Counted from the first letter of the stretch, positions 35,541-43,965 are shown. The stretch: DNA of 64,000 nt from Bradyrhizobium sp. 141 (GCF_023074055.1 NZ_JADPKR010000062.1:1-64000); one strand, 5' to 3'. Numbers and translations are program-made. Notes: generated by a model from the letters alone, not told the origin.

Positions 35541-36611
35541 ATGCAAAAGTACAATATTCTGATCCTCGGGGCGTCCTACGGCTCATTGCTGGCGTCGAAG
35601 ATCATGTTTGGCGGCCACACGGTGAAGCTGGTATGCCTCCCGGAAGAGGCAAACCTTATCAATGCGGAAGGCTTTCGTGTTCGCATGCGGGTCCGCGGGC
35701 AACGCGAGCCGGTCGAGATCGATTCACGCAGTCTGCCAGGCAGGGTGACCGCGTCTTCAGCGGCTGATGTCAATCCCCGGGAATACGATCTCATCGGCTT
35801 GGCTATGCAGGAGCCGCAATATGGCTCGGCGGGCGTAAGGGAGCTGCTGCAAGCGATCGCAGCGTCTGGGCTCCCCTGCATGTCGATCATGAACATGCCG
35901 CCCTTGGCGTATATGCGGAGGATACCCACGCTCGACGCCACAACGCTGAAACCGGCCTACACCGCTCCTGAAGTCTGGGAGCGTTTCGATACCAACGCGA
36001 TTACGCTTTGTAGCCCGGACCCGCAGGCGATACGCCCCCCCGGCGAGAAGCCAAACGTGCTGCAAGTAACTTTGCCGACGAACTTCAAAGTAGCTCGATT
36101 TGGCCAGGAACGCGGCAACGAGATCGTACGTACGCTTGAACAACAGATCGACGCCGCGCGCTGGAAGTCCTCCGACCGCGATCTGGAGCTCCCCGTCAAA
36201 CTGCGTTTTCACGATTCGGTGTTCGTGCCGCTGGCGAAGTGGGCGATGCTCATGGCTGGGAACTATCGGTGCATCACCGAAGACGGAATGCGCACGGCGC
36301 AGGAAGCTGTCCATTCCGACCTAGCCGCCTCGCAATCAATCTATGATTTTGTCGTGGAGGTGTGCGTCCAGATCGGGGCATCACGCGATGATCTAGTCCC
36401 ATTTCAAAAGTATGCAGCTGCCGCCAAAGACCTGTCACGGCCAGCCTCCGCCGCTCGGGCACTTAACAACGGCGCACTCAACATCGAGAGGGCCGACAAG
36501 CTGGTGCAACTCGTCGCGCGCCAGCGCGATATGAAACACCCCTTGCTCGATCAAATCGTCGCTCTTGTTGACCACAGGCTTGACGTTAATCGAAAAGCAA
36601 AAAGCGCGTAA
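35541..36611 (+). CDS. Ketopantoate reductase-like dehydrogenase
   Basis: 356 residues. The N-terminal Rossmann motif is ILGASYGSLLASKIMFGGHT, with a C-terminal helical domain. The fold resembles ApbA/PanE-type 2-keto acid reductases, but the catalytic Lys region is not obvious and the length exceeds PanE by about 50 residues. It probably reduces a 2-oxo acid in the GST-aminotransferase-MFS operon. The exact substrate is unknown. Confidence 0.68.
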   Translation: MQKYNILILGASYGSLLASKIMFGGHTVKLVCLPEEANLINAEGFRVRMRVRGQREPVEIDSRSLPGRVTASSAADVNPREYDLIGLAMQEPQYGSAGVRELLQAIAASGLPCMSIMNMPPLAYMRRIPTLDATTLKPAYTAPEVWERFDTNAITLCSPDPQAIRPPGEKPNVLQVTLPTNFKVARFGQERGNEIVRTLEQQIDAARWKSSDRDLELPVKLRFHDSVFVPLAKWAMLMAGNYRCITEDGMRTAQEAVHSDLAASQSIYDFVVEVCVQIGASRDDLVPFQKYAAAAKDLSRPASAARALNNGALNIERADKLVQLVARQRDMKHPLLDQIVALVDHRLDVNRKAKSA

Positions 36612-36630
36612 TTCTGGCGAACCTGCTCCC

Positions 36631-36870
36631 ATGCTGCCGCAGCGATACGCGCACTTCCTGTTTGCACTGATACAGTCCGGGCTAACCACGGCCATTGCCG
36701 CCGCCATAACGATCTGGCGAATGGGTGCCGACGGTGCACTGCTAAATTGGGTCAGCTCCTGGCTCACCGCTTGGGTAACAATGGTGCCCGTCGTCATTTT
36801 GGCCGCGCCGGCAATAAGGTGGTTGAGTCACTATCTTACGACGGGTAAATCCGGCCATCGCGCGCCCTAG
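36631..36870 (+). CDS. DUF2798 small membrane protein
   Basis: 79 residues from ATG 36631. Two TM helices; LPQRYAHFLFALIQSGLTT and ILAAPAIRWLSHYL fit the DUF2798 pattern. Function unknown. It follows the reductase by 19 bp and may be the last gene of that operon. No gene is seen from 36871 to 37097. Confidence 0.72.
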   Translation: MLPQRYAHFLFALIQSGLTTAIAAAITIWRMGADGALLNWVSSWLTAWVTMVPVVILAAPAIRWLSHYLTTGKSGHRAP

Positions 36871-37097
36871 AGTGGGCGATCTTTGCGGCCAGGGGCGGCA
36901 GACCCTGAAAACACGACAACGTCGCCTTGCCGGCGGAGGCTGCGGCACCTTGGGCACCATGGGGCTTACGACGCAACATTTTCATCACGCGTCTCGTCGC
37001 CAAGTACCGATTAATTGACGCCGCCGTGTTCAGCCGATTAACCATCTATTATCCGCGCTCTGCGGCGGCGTGAGGAGCGCCCCTGGATTACCCGGGC

Positions 37098-37114
37098 CTT
37101 AAGCCTGGCTTAAG
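37098..37114. promoter_or_regulatory. CTTAAG box 8, before membrane protein-acyltransferase operon
   Basis: Perfect CTTAAG-cctgg-CTTAAG, 11-bp period, 21 bp before the start at 37136. With box 9 it is the closest of all boxes to a start codon. Confidence 0.78.
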
Positions 37115-37135
37115 GCTCGCTGTCCCTGTCGGGGC

Positions 37136-37705
37136 ATGAAACACGCCACTCCCCCCCGACCTGAAGACACGCTCTCTGCGTGGTATGGGCAGGTTCTCGG
37201 ATCAACCGGGCCAGACGCTCTACCGTTGGCTCGAAAGCGAAGCCGTGCAATTCAAGATCTTCTGCTGGCCGGTTGCACGGCCTTCGGCGTCTGGACCATA
37301 TGGGCTAACGGACCAACCGGCCTTGTTGTGAGCAATCCACTCGAGCAAGCTCAACTCATCCGCCAGCTGTTTGCCTACATTTTTGATGCCGATGTTTCAT
37401 CCGTCCAGGCGAATGCCCTTCACTGCGTCATCGGCACAATCATGTACCCGCTCGGCTATTGGCTCCTGCTGGGAAGCGGATGGTATCGGCCCCCATTTGA
37501 TGGATGGCTCTGGGGACTGGCCGCGTTTGTGATCCCGATGGGAGCCTTTGCGTTGATATCTGAGCGGCCGTTCCTGCTCGTTGGCGATAACGCGCGGCTC
37601 AGCCTGATGATCTTGATAGGACACGTCCTCTACGGGGTCGTCCTATCGCGCACCTATCATGCGCTGCGAGCCTCACGCGGGAGCACAACGGTCCGGAACC
37701 AGTGA
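37136..37705 (+). CDS. Membrane protein of unknown function in CTTAAG regulon
   Basis: 189 residues with four TM helices (LLLAGCTAFGVWTIWANGP; VIGTIMYPLGYWLLLGS; LWGLAAFVIPMGAFALI; LMILIGHVLYGVVL). I do not recognise the family with confidence. It overlaps the acyltransferase gene (GTGATG junction at 37702-37707) and is directly behind a perfect CTTAAG box. Confidence 0.72.
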   Translation: MKHATPPRPEDTLSAWYGQVLGSTGPDALPLARKRSRAIQDLLLAGCTAFGVWTIWANGPTGLVVSNPLEQAQLIRQLFAYIFDADVSSVQANALHCVIGTIMYPLGYWLLLGSGWYRPPFDGWLWGLAAFVIPMGAFALISERPFLLVGDNARLSLMILIGHVLYGVVLSRTYHALRASRGSTTVRNQ

Positions 37706-38824
37706 TGTCTCCTCAATACACTCCCACCAACAGCGCAATGCATCAATCGAATGCTGTTCACCGAACAGAAGGTACGCAGATTATGCCAACTACCATAGGC
37801 CTCGAAACGCCGCGTGTCGCTTGGGTCGATTATGCGAAGGGCCTGTGCATCATCATGGTGGTCATGATGCATTCGACCCTCGGCGTCGAACTCGCCGCGG
37901 AGCGGCAAGGTTTCATGCATTACGTCGTCGAGTTTGCCCGGCCGTTTAGAATGCCGGACTTCTTTCTCATCTCAGGACTGTTTGTATCGCTGGTTATCGA
38001 CCGGCCGTGGCGCCTTTACCTCGACCGGAAGGTTGCGCACTTCGCCTATTTCTACGTTTTATGGACCGCGATCCAATTTGTGTTCAAGGCTCCCGGGATC
38101 GCGAGCGAACATGGTTGGCCGTATGTTGGCTTCATGTACCTTCAATCGTTTATCGAGCCCTTTGGCACTCTTTGGTTTATCTACCTGCTTCCCATCTTCT
38201 TCCTCGTGACCCGGATCACGCGCCAGGTGCCGTCGACGCTGATCTGGATAATTGCAGCAGCGCTCGAGATGTCACACATTTCGACCGGCTGGACCGTGAT
38301 CGACGAATTCGCCTCCCGTTTCTACTTTTTTCTACGCGGGCTTCCGGTGCGCGTCCACTATCTTCGCGGTCGCCGCAAACGCCGAAGCCCATCCCCGATT
38401 GGCTGCCGCCGGCCTGATCGTCTGGGCTGTGGTCAACGGCACGGTCGTGGCATCTGGCGCCGCGGAGATGCCGGGCATTTCCCTCGGCCTAGGCCTTGCG
38501 GGCGCACTCGCCATTGTGGTGTCCGGTGTGTTGTTGGCGCGAAAGAGCCGGCTCCGCGCTTTGCGTTTCGCGGGGCAGCAATCGATCATTGTCTACTTGG
38601 CATTCTTCCTTCCCATGGCATTCACGCGCACCGTCCTCATCAAGAGTGGGTTAATCGCCTCCGTGGGGGCGATGTCAATCATCGTGACCGCGATGGGAGT
38701 TCTCGTTCCCTTTGCGATGTGGCAAGTGGCGATCCGGACGGGGATGCATTTTCTGTTCGAGCGTCCCAAGCAATTCTGGCTTTCGTCACCGCCTCGCATG
38801 ACTGCGCCGCGCGCCGCAGCCTGA
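37705..38824 (+). pseudogene. Frameshifted acyltransferase-3/OpgC-like membrane protein
   Basis: The first frame (from ATG 37705, or 37783) gives RVAWVDYAKGLCIIMVVMMH and MPDFFLISGLFVSLVIDRPW, the acyltransferase-3 pattern. At a run of six T (38326-38331) the frame breaks. The other frame continues FFYAGF, then PRLAAAGLIVWAVV and AGQQSIIVYLAFFLPMAF to the stop at 38824. Five T instead of six would restore one protein of about 373 residues. So it is either a phase-variable or inactivated gene or a homopolymer sequencing error. Confidence 0.78.
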
Positions 38825-38864
38825 TCAATTCGCAGAAAATGAATGGGTGGCTGCGCCTCCCGCG

Positions 38865-38881
38865 TCTTAAGGCTGACTTAA
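38865..38881. promoter_or_regulatory. CTTAAG box 9, before YkuD-thioredoxin operon
   Basis: Perfect CTTAAG-gctga-CTTAAG, 11-bp period, 23 bp before the start at 38905. Confidence 0.8.
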
Positions 38882-38904
38882 GGTCGCTACGTTCTTGAGA
38901 CCTC

Positions 38905-39792
38905 ATGATTATCATGGGGTGGCAAATGCGGTTTCTCCGGTTGCTAAAGCTGATTGATGTTGCGGCACCAGGTGATGAGTGCCGACTAAACGTCGCGCTC
39001 GCTAACAGGATTGGACGGCGCGCGGTTTTGGGGTTGGGGGCGATAACCCTTTCCGGGTGCGTTACCGAGAGAAGCTCCATGGCGCCATTGATTCAGAGCA
39101 GCGACATGGACAGTGAACCAGCAAGCCCGGCAATGTATCGTGGATTGTCCGACGGCGGATTTCAAATTCCGGAGGTTGATCTCGACCAGCTTGACGCGCG
39201 CTTCTGGCGACGGGACGTAGATTATAAGTCGGACGAGAAGATCGGAACGCTGATCGTCGACACCCCCGCCAAGTATCTCTATCACGTGATTTCGCCCAAT
39301 AGGGCGACGCGGTACGGAATAGGTGTCGGTCGGGAAGGCTTCGAATGGTCCGGTCGCGCGAAGGTCGCGTATTCGCGACGTTGGCCGCGATGGGTGCCAC
39401 CTGACTCGATGATTGCAAGACAGCCCGAGCTTGGGAAGTACAGCGCCGCGGCTGGGGGCATGGCGCCCGGGCTCGCCAATCCGCTGGGAGCACGCGCGTT
39501 GTACATTTTTGAGAATGGGCGTGACACGCTGTACCGGCTTCACGGCACGAACGAGCCGGATTCGATCGGCAAGGCGGTTTCATCCGGCTGCATAAGGCTG
39601 TTGAATCAGGACATCATTCACCTCTTTGATCACGCGAAGCCGGGCAGCCAAATCGTCGTCATTCCTGACGCGCGGATGGTGAACGAACCTGACGGTAAGC
39701 ACGTGTCTACAACGGCACAGTCCAACGGACCACGCCGCCTGGCTGGTGATTCAACCGCCGTGTTCCCTCGAGGTCATTCTCGGATGGAATAA
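38905..39792 (+). CDS. YkuD-type L,D-transpeptidase (second copy)
   Basis: 295 residues. RIGRRAVLGLGAITLSGC is a signal with twin Arg and a lipobox-like SGC. The catalytic motif LHGTNEPDSIGKAVSSGCIR is the same as in the 5987 copy, and the WPRWVPPDSMIARQPEL segment also matches. It has a longer N-terminus and a C-terminal tail of about 40 residues. It overlaps the following thioredoxin-like gene in TAATG. Likely cross-links peptidoglycan. Confidence 0.88.
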   Translation: MIIMGWQMRFLRLLKLIDVAAPGDECRLNVALANRIGRRAVLGLGAITLSGCVTERSSMAPLIQSSDMDSEPASPAMYRGLSDGGFQIPEVDLDQLDARFWRRDVDYKSDEKIGTLIVDTPAKYLYHVISPNRATRYGIGVGREGFEWSGRAKVAYSRRWPRWVPPDSMIARQPELGKYSAAAGGMAPGLANPLGARALYIFENGRDTLYRLHGTNEPDSIGKAVSSGCIRLLNQDIIHLFDHAKPGSQIVVIPDARMVNEPDGKHVSTTAQSNGPRRLAGDSTAVFPRGHSRME

Positions 39793-40295
39793 TGATGCAG
39801 ATCTCGCGAGCGCCGCATAGCGCGTACTCTCGACGCGACGTTTTAAGGGGCGGCAGTGCGCTGCTCGCGTCTTGGCTCGACGCACCGGGCGCAGCAGCAC
39901 GTATCCGCGCCGCCGTGACGAAGATCGGTCCGGTTCGGTCAATCGACGAGTTCGTCCGAGCTCGGCAACAGGCATCGCTCAGTCACCGCGTGACGGTCGT
40001 CGACGTTGGCGCCGATTGGTGTGAGTTCTGCGAAACGCTCGATCGGACGATTTTTCCGGATCCTACCGTCAGTCGGTTGATGAATTCATTGGCGCTTATC
40101 AAGGTCGATGTGACGGCGATGGACGACGCCAACCGGGAGCTCTTGGGATATCTGTCCGTTGATGGCCCACCGACCGTCTTTGTCATGGACATCGAGAGTG
40201 GCCGGGAGATGCCCGCGACGCGTTCAGTCGGAGCGTTTGAGGCGGCCGATTTGGCCCGGCGGTTGCAGCCCTTTTCCAGCGTGTCCGCCCCTTGA
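39792..40295 (+). CDS. Periplasmic thioredoxin-like protein (DsbD gamma type)
   Basis: 167 residues with a Tat-like signal (SRRDVLRGGSALLASWL), then a thioredoxin fold with VVDVGADWCEFCETLD (Cys77/Cys80) and VDGPPTVFVMD. It resembles the C-terminal gamma domain of DsbD (VDFSAEWCTECKLMER in the 3448 protein), here as a separate exported protein. It is translationally coupled to a YkuD transpeptidase, whose catalytic Cys is a plausible substrate. Confidence 0.85.
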   Translation: MMQISRAPHSAYSRRDVLRGGSALLASWLDAPGAAARIRAAVTKIGPVRSIDEFVRARQQASLSHRVTVVDVGADWCEFCETLDRTIFPDPTVSRLMNSLALIKVDVTAMDDANRELLGYLSVDGPPTVFVMDIESGREMPATRSVGAFEAADLARRLQPFSSVSAP

Positions 40296-40396
40296 TCGAA
40301 CATCGCCTTGTCCAGCGACCGAACCACAGCGGGCTCCGAATGCCCGCCCGCGCAAGATCGTTTAGTCGCCATAAGCGGACAAACGTCGGTGGGCGG

Positions 40397-41191
40397 TCAA
40401 TTCAGTTCGGCCACTGCGTTGCTTAGGTTTTCCTTCGATAGCTCTCCAATATTGACGGATTTGACGTTGCCATCCGTATTGATGAAGAGTGTCGTTGGCA
40501 ATCCGCGGATTTGATAGTTCTGTGCCATCGACCCGTATTTATCGAGCAGGACGGTATCGAGGACAATCCCGCGCGCCTGAAGAAAGGATTGAATTGCGCT
40601 TATATCTTCACCTTGATTGGCAAACAGGAATTCCGCCGAGTGATCGGCATGCGCAAATTCGGCCATCATTGGAAGCTCATTGCGGCACGGTGGACACCAA
40701 CTCGCCCATAGATTGATGACCAGCTTGCGTCCCTTGAGGGATTGCGGCACGACGACGCGACCATCAGCTGTCTCGAAGGCATCACCAGGCAGAGGAGCGG
40801 ACGGAAGCCCTGCCAGGAGATAGACGGTCATTGCGGCAGCAGCCGCGGCGCTGCCGAGCGGGATCGCCGACCAAGCGATCGCCCGCGGATGCCGCAGGAC
40901 CACGACATTCACGATGATGGCAGCAGCAACGCCGACCGGCCAATAAAAACCGCCCTGCCAGAACGCAAAGACGCGGCTGAGCTCGGCGGCAAAAGAGGGC
41001 CAGTGCGCGACGACATGCCCCAGGCGCGCGCCGAGCACAAATGCGCAGATGACACGAACCGGCATGGGATGAAGGCGCGCATCAACCTTTTCAGCCAGGT
41101 ACCACCCCAGGGATAGGACAAGGACGGCCGCCAGGATGGCCGCAAAATACTCGACTGGAAAGACAAACGGACCAAACGCGACGGCGCCCAT
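40397..41191 (-). CDS. Lgt-like membrane domain fused to TlpA thioredoxin
   Basis: 264 residues. Residues 1-130 form several TM helices resembling prolipoprotein diacylglyceryl transferase (FVLGARLGHV, FWQGGFYWPVG) but too short to be a complete Lgt. From about 140 a TlpA/redoxin domain follows: LVINLWASWCPPCRNELP (Cys166/169) and QIRGLPTTLFINTDG. The fusion anchors a reductase in the membrane, comparable with ScsD. A CTTAAG box lies 78 bp upstream. Confidence 0.85.
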   Translation of the reverse strand: MGAVAFGPFVFPVEYFAAILAAVLVLSLGWYLAEKVDARLHPMPVRVICAFVLGARLGHVVAHWPSFAAELSRVFAFWQGGFYWPVGVAAAIIVNVVVLRHPRAIAWSAIPLGSAAAAAAMTVYLLAGLPSAPLPGDAFETADGRVVVPQSLKGRKLVINLWASWCPPCRNELPMMAEFAHADHSAEFLFANQGEDISAIQSFLQARGIVLDTVLLDKYGSMAQNYQIRGLPTTLFINTDGNVKSVNIGELSKENLSNAVAELN

Positions 41192-41269
41192 GAGAGAACC
41201 TCAACCGGCCTCAAGCTCGCACGTCAATCACCTGCGGCTTCGCCGAGAAGGCACCCTGTTGGCAGCTAC

Positions 41270-41286
41270 CTTAAACCAAGCTTAAG
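41270..41286. promoter_or_regulatory. CTTAAG box 10, before Lgt-TlpA gene
   Basis: CTTAAA-ccaag-CTTAAG, one mismatch, 11-bp period, 78 bp before the minus-strand start at 41191. Confidence 0.65.
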
Positions 41287-41322
41287 CCAGCGGCCCGGCC
41301 CCGGCGTCGACGCCAAGCTGGG

Positions 41323-42075
41323 CTAGCTTGGAGGTAGAGGCAGTGCATCAAGAAATAAGAGGACGTGGGCCCAGTTTTCCGCGGCTCCCTTGGGATTGCG
41401 GGTTTCGATCAGCGTGGACGAGCCATGCACGCCATATTTCGGCACGAACTGGGTTTTTATGCGTGCTGATGAGGCGGAAAGAATTGTCCGCGCAGCTCCG
41501 ACTTCGTCGGCGCTGGACGATGACGTGACATAGATGGGGACGTGGACTTGCGCCGCCGCCCGAGCGACCTCGCTCGAGGTCCCGAGATACTCACCAGGAG
41601 AGAAGGCGAGCAAGGCGCTGACTTGAGCCTCATGGTCTGCCGCGACCTCGAAGATCAGGGCCGCCGAGTAGCTGCTTCCCCACAGAATGATGGGAAGATG
41701 CCGCTTCGCAGCCCAGTCCAGGGCCGCGATAAGATCGGCCTTTGCTTCGGCATAAGAGGCCGACTTCGAAAGGCGCGCAACGGTATCATTGGGTCCGAAT
41801 AATGTCCCACCGGAACGTTGATCAATCGCCAGGGACGTATAAGCGGAGCTGGCAAGTTTTGGCGCGATCGTCGTGTACTCCGCCTTGCTGGAGCCCGCCT
41901 GGTGAAAGAGCAGGATGATGGCCTTTGGTTTTGTAGCTTCATAGGCCACCGCAGAGATGGATACGTCGTCAGCCGTCTGCAGCTTTACTGCTTCAGCATC
42001 GGCGTTCGCCATCGCTCGCAGTCCGAACACCAGGGCAACCGCGATTATCGTTCTCGTCAGCGATTTTCGAGGCAC
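41323..42075 (-). CDS. Secreted alpha/beta hydrolase
   Basis: 250 residues from GTG 42075 behind AAGGAG; the longer ATG-like frame from 42111 would start on top of the predicted transcription start. A signal peptide ends near AMANADAE. The fold is dienelactone-hydrolase-like: ILLFHQAGSSKAEY, nucleophile region LWGSSYSAALIF and His in KYGVHGSSTL. Substrate unknown. A SigF-type promoter precedes it, head-to-head with the msrPQ operon. Confidence 0.82.
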   Translation of the reverse strand: MPRKSLTRTIIAVALVFGLRAMANADAEAVKLQTADDVSISAVAYEATKPKAIILLFHQAGSSKAEYTTIAPKLASSAYTSLAIDQRSGGTLFGPNDTVARLSKSASYAEAKADLIAALDWAAKRHLPIILWGSSYSAALIFEVAADHEAQVSALLAFSPGEYLGTSSEVARAAAQVHVPIYVTSSSSADEVGAARTILSASSARIKTQFVPKYGVHGSSTLIETRNPKGAAENWAHVLLFLDALPLPPS

Positions 42076-42121
42076 ACTTGATCTCCTTGCATTCGAGCCC
42101 GATGGCTGCACCGATTGTGTG

Positions 42122-42146
42122 TTCGAAGCTGGCCATCAGTTGTTAC
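42122..42146 (-). promoter_or_regulatory. SigF/ECF26-type promoter of secreted hydrolase
   Basis: Minus strand GTAACA (42146-42141), 15-bp spacer, CGAA (42125-42122), about 46 bp before the GTG start at 42075. Same geometry as at 7361 and 27266. Confidence 0.58.
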
Positions 42147-42385
42147 ACGGGGACCTCGTCAATTTCTCTTGTCGCGATGCGCTCTCGGAAGTACTGGCGC
42201 CGCTATCGATCTCCTCTAATATTAGCGTGTCGGATGTGCTCGTCTCGCAAGGCGCAAGACTGGCGACTGGAGCCGCCAGGTGTTCATGCCACACGTGATC
42301 GTGCTTGTGCGACCAGGGTTCTCATCCCTTATATTTTCGCAGTCCGATTTCGCGCCTTTCGCAGACGCCAGGCCAGGAGCTTCGT

Positions 42386-43330
42386 ATGACCTTTAAGCCG
42401 CCCAAGATTTCGTCCTCGGAGATAACGCCGGTTCGAGACTGGCTGCGGCGAAGAGAATTCCTGACAATGAGCGCGGCGTTCGCCTTCGCCGCGGGCCTCC
42501 CGCGCGAGGGGCACACAGCACCGCTGGCAGCGTCGAGCAGCGACTATACGGTTCCGGACAAGTTAACGCCGAAGAAGGACGTCACGAGTTACAACAATTT
42601 TTACGAGTTTGGATTGAGCAAGGACGATCCCGCAAACAAGTCCGATGACTTCAAACCTGCGCCCTGGAGCATCAGGGTCGATGGCATGGTCGCCAAGCCG
42701 ACCACATTCGCCGTTGAGAACCTATTGAAGCTATTTCCTCCTCAGGAGCGGGTCTATCGGATGCGGTGTGTCGAAGCATGGTCGATGGTCATTCCCTGGG
42801 ATGGCTTCCCGCTCACGGCGATCCTGGACCGGGTCGAGCCGCTCGGCAGCGCCAAATACGTTGCCTTTGAGAGCGTCGTTCGGCCCGATGAGATGCCCGG
42901 TCAGCGCGGCGTGTTTCAGTCGTTGTCTTGGCCATACGTCGAGGCCTTGCGGCTCGACGAAGCGCGCCATCCTCTGACCCTGCTTGCTGTCGGCGTGTAC
43001 GGTGAGACGCTTCCCAGTCAGAATGGAGCCCCGATCCGGCTGATCGTGCCGTGGAAGTATGGGTTCAAGGGCCTTAAGTCCATCGTTCGCATCACCCTAA
43101 CCGCCAAGCAACCCAAGAATACCTGGAGCGTGGCCGCGCCAAGCGAGTACGGCTTCTATGCCAACGTTAACCCCAGCGTCCCTCATCCGCGCTGGAGCCA
43201 AGCGACCGAACGCCGCATCGGCGCCGGCGGCCTTTTCGGCTCGAGCCGTGTGCCAACCTTGATGTTTAATGGCTACAGCGATCAGGTTGCAGGCCTGTAT
43301 AGCGGAATGGATTTGCAGACGAGTTTTTGA
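42386..43330 (+). CDS. msrP: Periplasmic methionine sulfoxide reductase MsrP (YedY)
   Basis: 314 residues from ATG 42386 (AGGAG site). A Tat signal (RRREFLTMSAAFAFAAGL) precedes a molybdopterin oxidoreductase domain. The molybdenum ligand Cys128 is in YRMRCVEAWSM; VPWKYGFKGLKSIVRI is the C-terminal signature. It reduces methionine sulfoxide in envelope proteins using electrons from MsrQ. No CTTAAG box or SigF promoter was found directly upstream. TGATG overlap with msrQ. Confidence 0.95.
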   Translation: MTFKPPKISSSEITPVRDWLRRREFLTMSAAFAFAAGLPREGHTAPLAASSSDYTVPDKLTPKKDVTSYNNFYEFGLSKDDPANKSDDFKPAPWSIRVDGMVAKPTTFAVENLLKLFPPQERVYRMRCVEAWSMVIPWDGFPLTAILDRVEPLGSAKYVAFESVVRPDEMPGQRGVFQSLSWPYVEALRLDEARHPLTLLAVGVYGETLPSQNGAPIRLIVPWKYGFKGLKSIVRITLTAKQPKNTWSVAAPSEYGFYANVNPSVPHPRWSQATERRIGAGGLFGSSRVPTLMFNGYSDQVAGLYSGMDLQTSF

Positions 43331-43965
43331 TGAAGAGCGCGATGACAGTCGGCCGGGCCTGGAAGAATGCCAGCATCTGGCTGCTCTATTTTGTCGCGCT
43401 GCTTCCTGCCGGCTGGGAATTCTATCTCGGTGCGACCGACAACCTTGGCGCCGATCCCGTCAAAACATTCGAACGCTTCCTCGGTCTCTGGGCCGTCCGA
43501 TTGTTGATTTTGACGCTGGCAATCTCGCCAGTTCGAGATGTCGTCAGGGTCAATCTCATCCGTTACCGTCGGGCGCTCGGACTGACATGTTTCTACTATG
43601 CCCTGATGCATTTTTCCGCTTACGTTTTTCTCGACCAGGAGCTGGAGGTACACGCGATCATCGCAGATTTCGTGAAACGTCCCTTTATCATGCTGGGTAT
43701 GACTGGCCTCGTCTTGCTTATTCCACTCGCTGTCACGTCAAACGCGATTTCGATACGACGGCTGGGCAAGAACTGGCTTCAGTTGCATCGACTGATTTAC
43801 GCCATTGCCATTTGCGGGGCGATTCACCTTTCTCTCGCAACTAAGATCATATCGATTGAACACTGGCTTTACTTAGCCTTACTAACGATGTTGATCCTGT
43901 ACAGGTGCGGTCGCCCGCTTCTCAAGCGTCAACGCACAGTGGATATTCTTCCCGCGAAAGGATAA
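43330..43965 (+). CDS. msrQ: MsrQ heme membrane subunit (YedZ)
   Basis: 211 residues with six TM helices. Ferric-reductase-like features include RYRRALGLTCFYYALMH and WLQLHRLIYAIAICGAIH with heme-ligand His residues. It passes electrons from the quinone pool or flavin reductase to MsrP. It starts in the TGATG overlap with the msrP stop, so the two are made together. Confidence 0.94.
   Translation: MKSAMTVGRAWKNASIWLLYFVALLPAGWEFYLGATDNLGADPVKTFERFLGLWAVRLLILTLAISPVRDVVRVNLIRYRRALGLTCFYYALMHFSAYVFLDQELEVHAIIADFVKRPFIMLGMTGLVLLIPLAVTSNAISIRRLGKNWLQLHRLIYAIAICGAIHLSLATKIISIEHWLYLALLTMLILYRCGRPLLKRQRTVDILPAKG

Noticed and set aside
42112..42385. CTTAAG box or SigF promoter for msrPQ
   Set aside because: Neither motif is present on the plus strand before msrP. 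The GTAACA site in this interval faces the other way.
17836..43076. Single CTTAAG hexamers inside genes (near 17836, 16894, 21531, 24861, 43073)
   Set aside because: They lack a second half at 11-bp distance and lie in coding sequence, as expected by chance.
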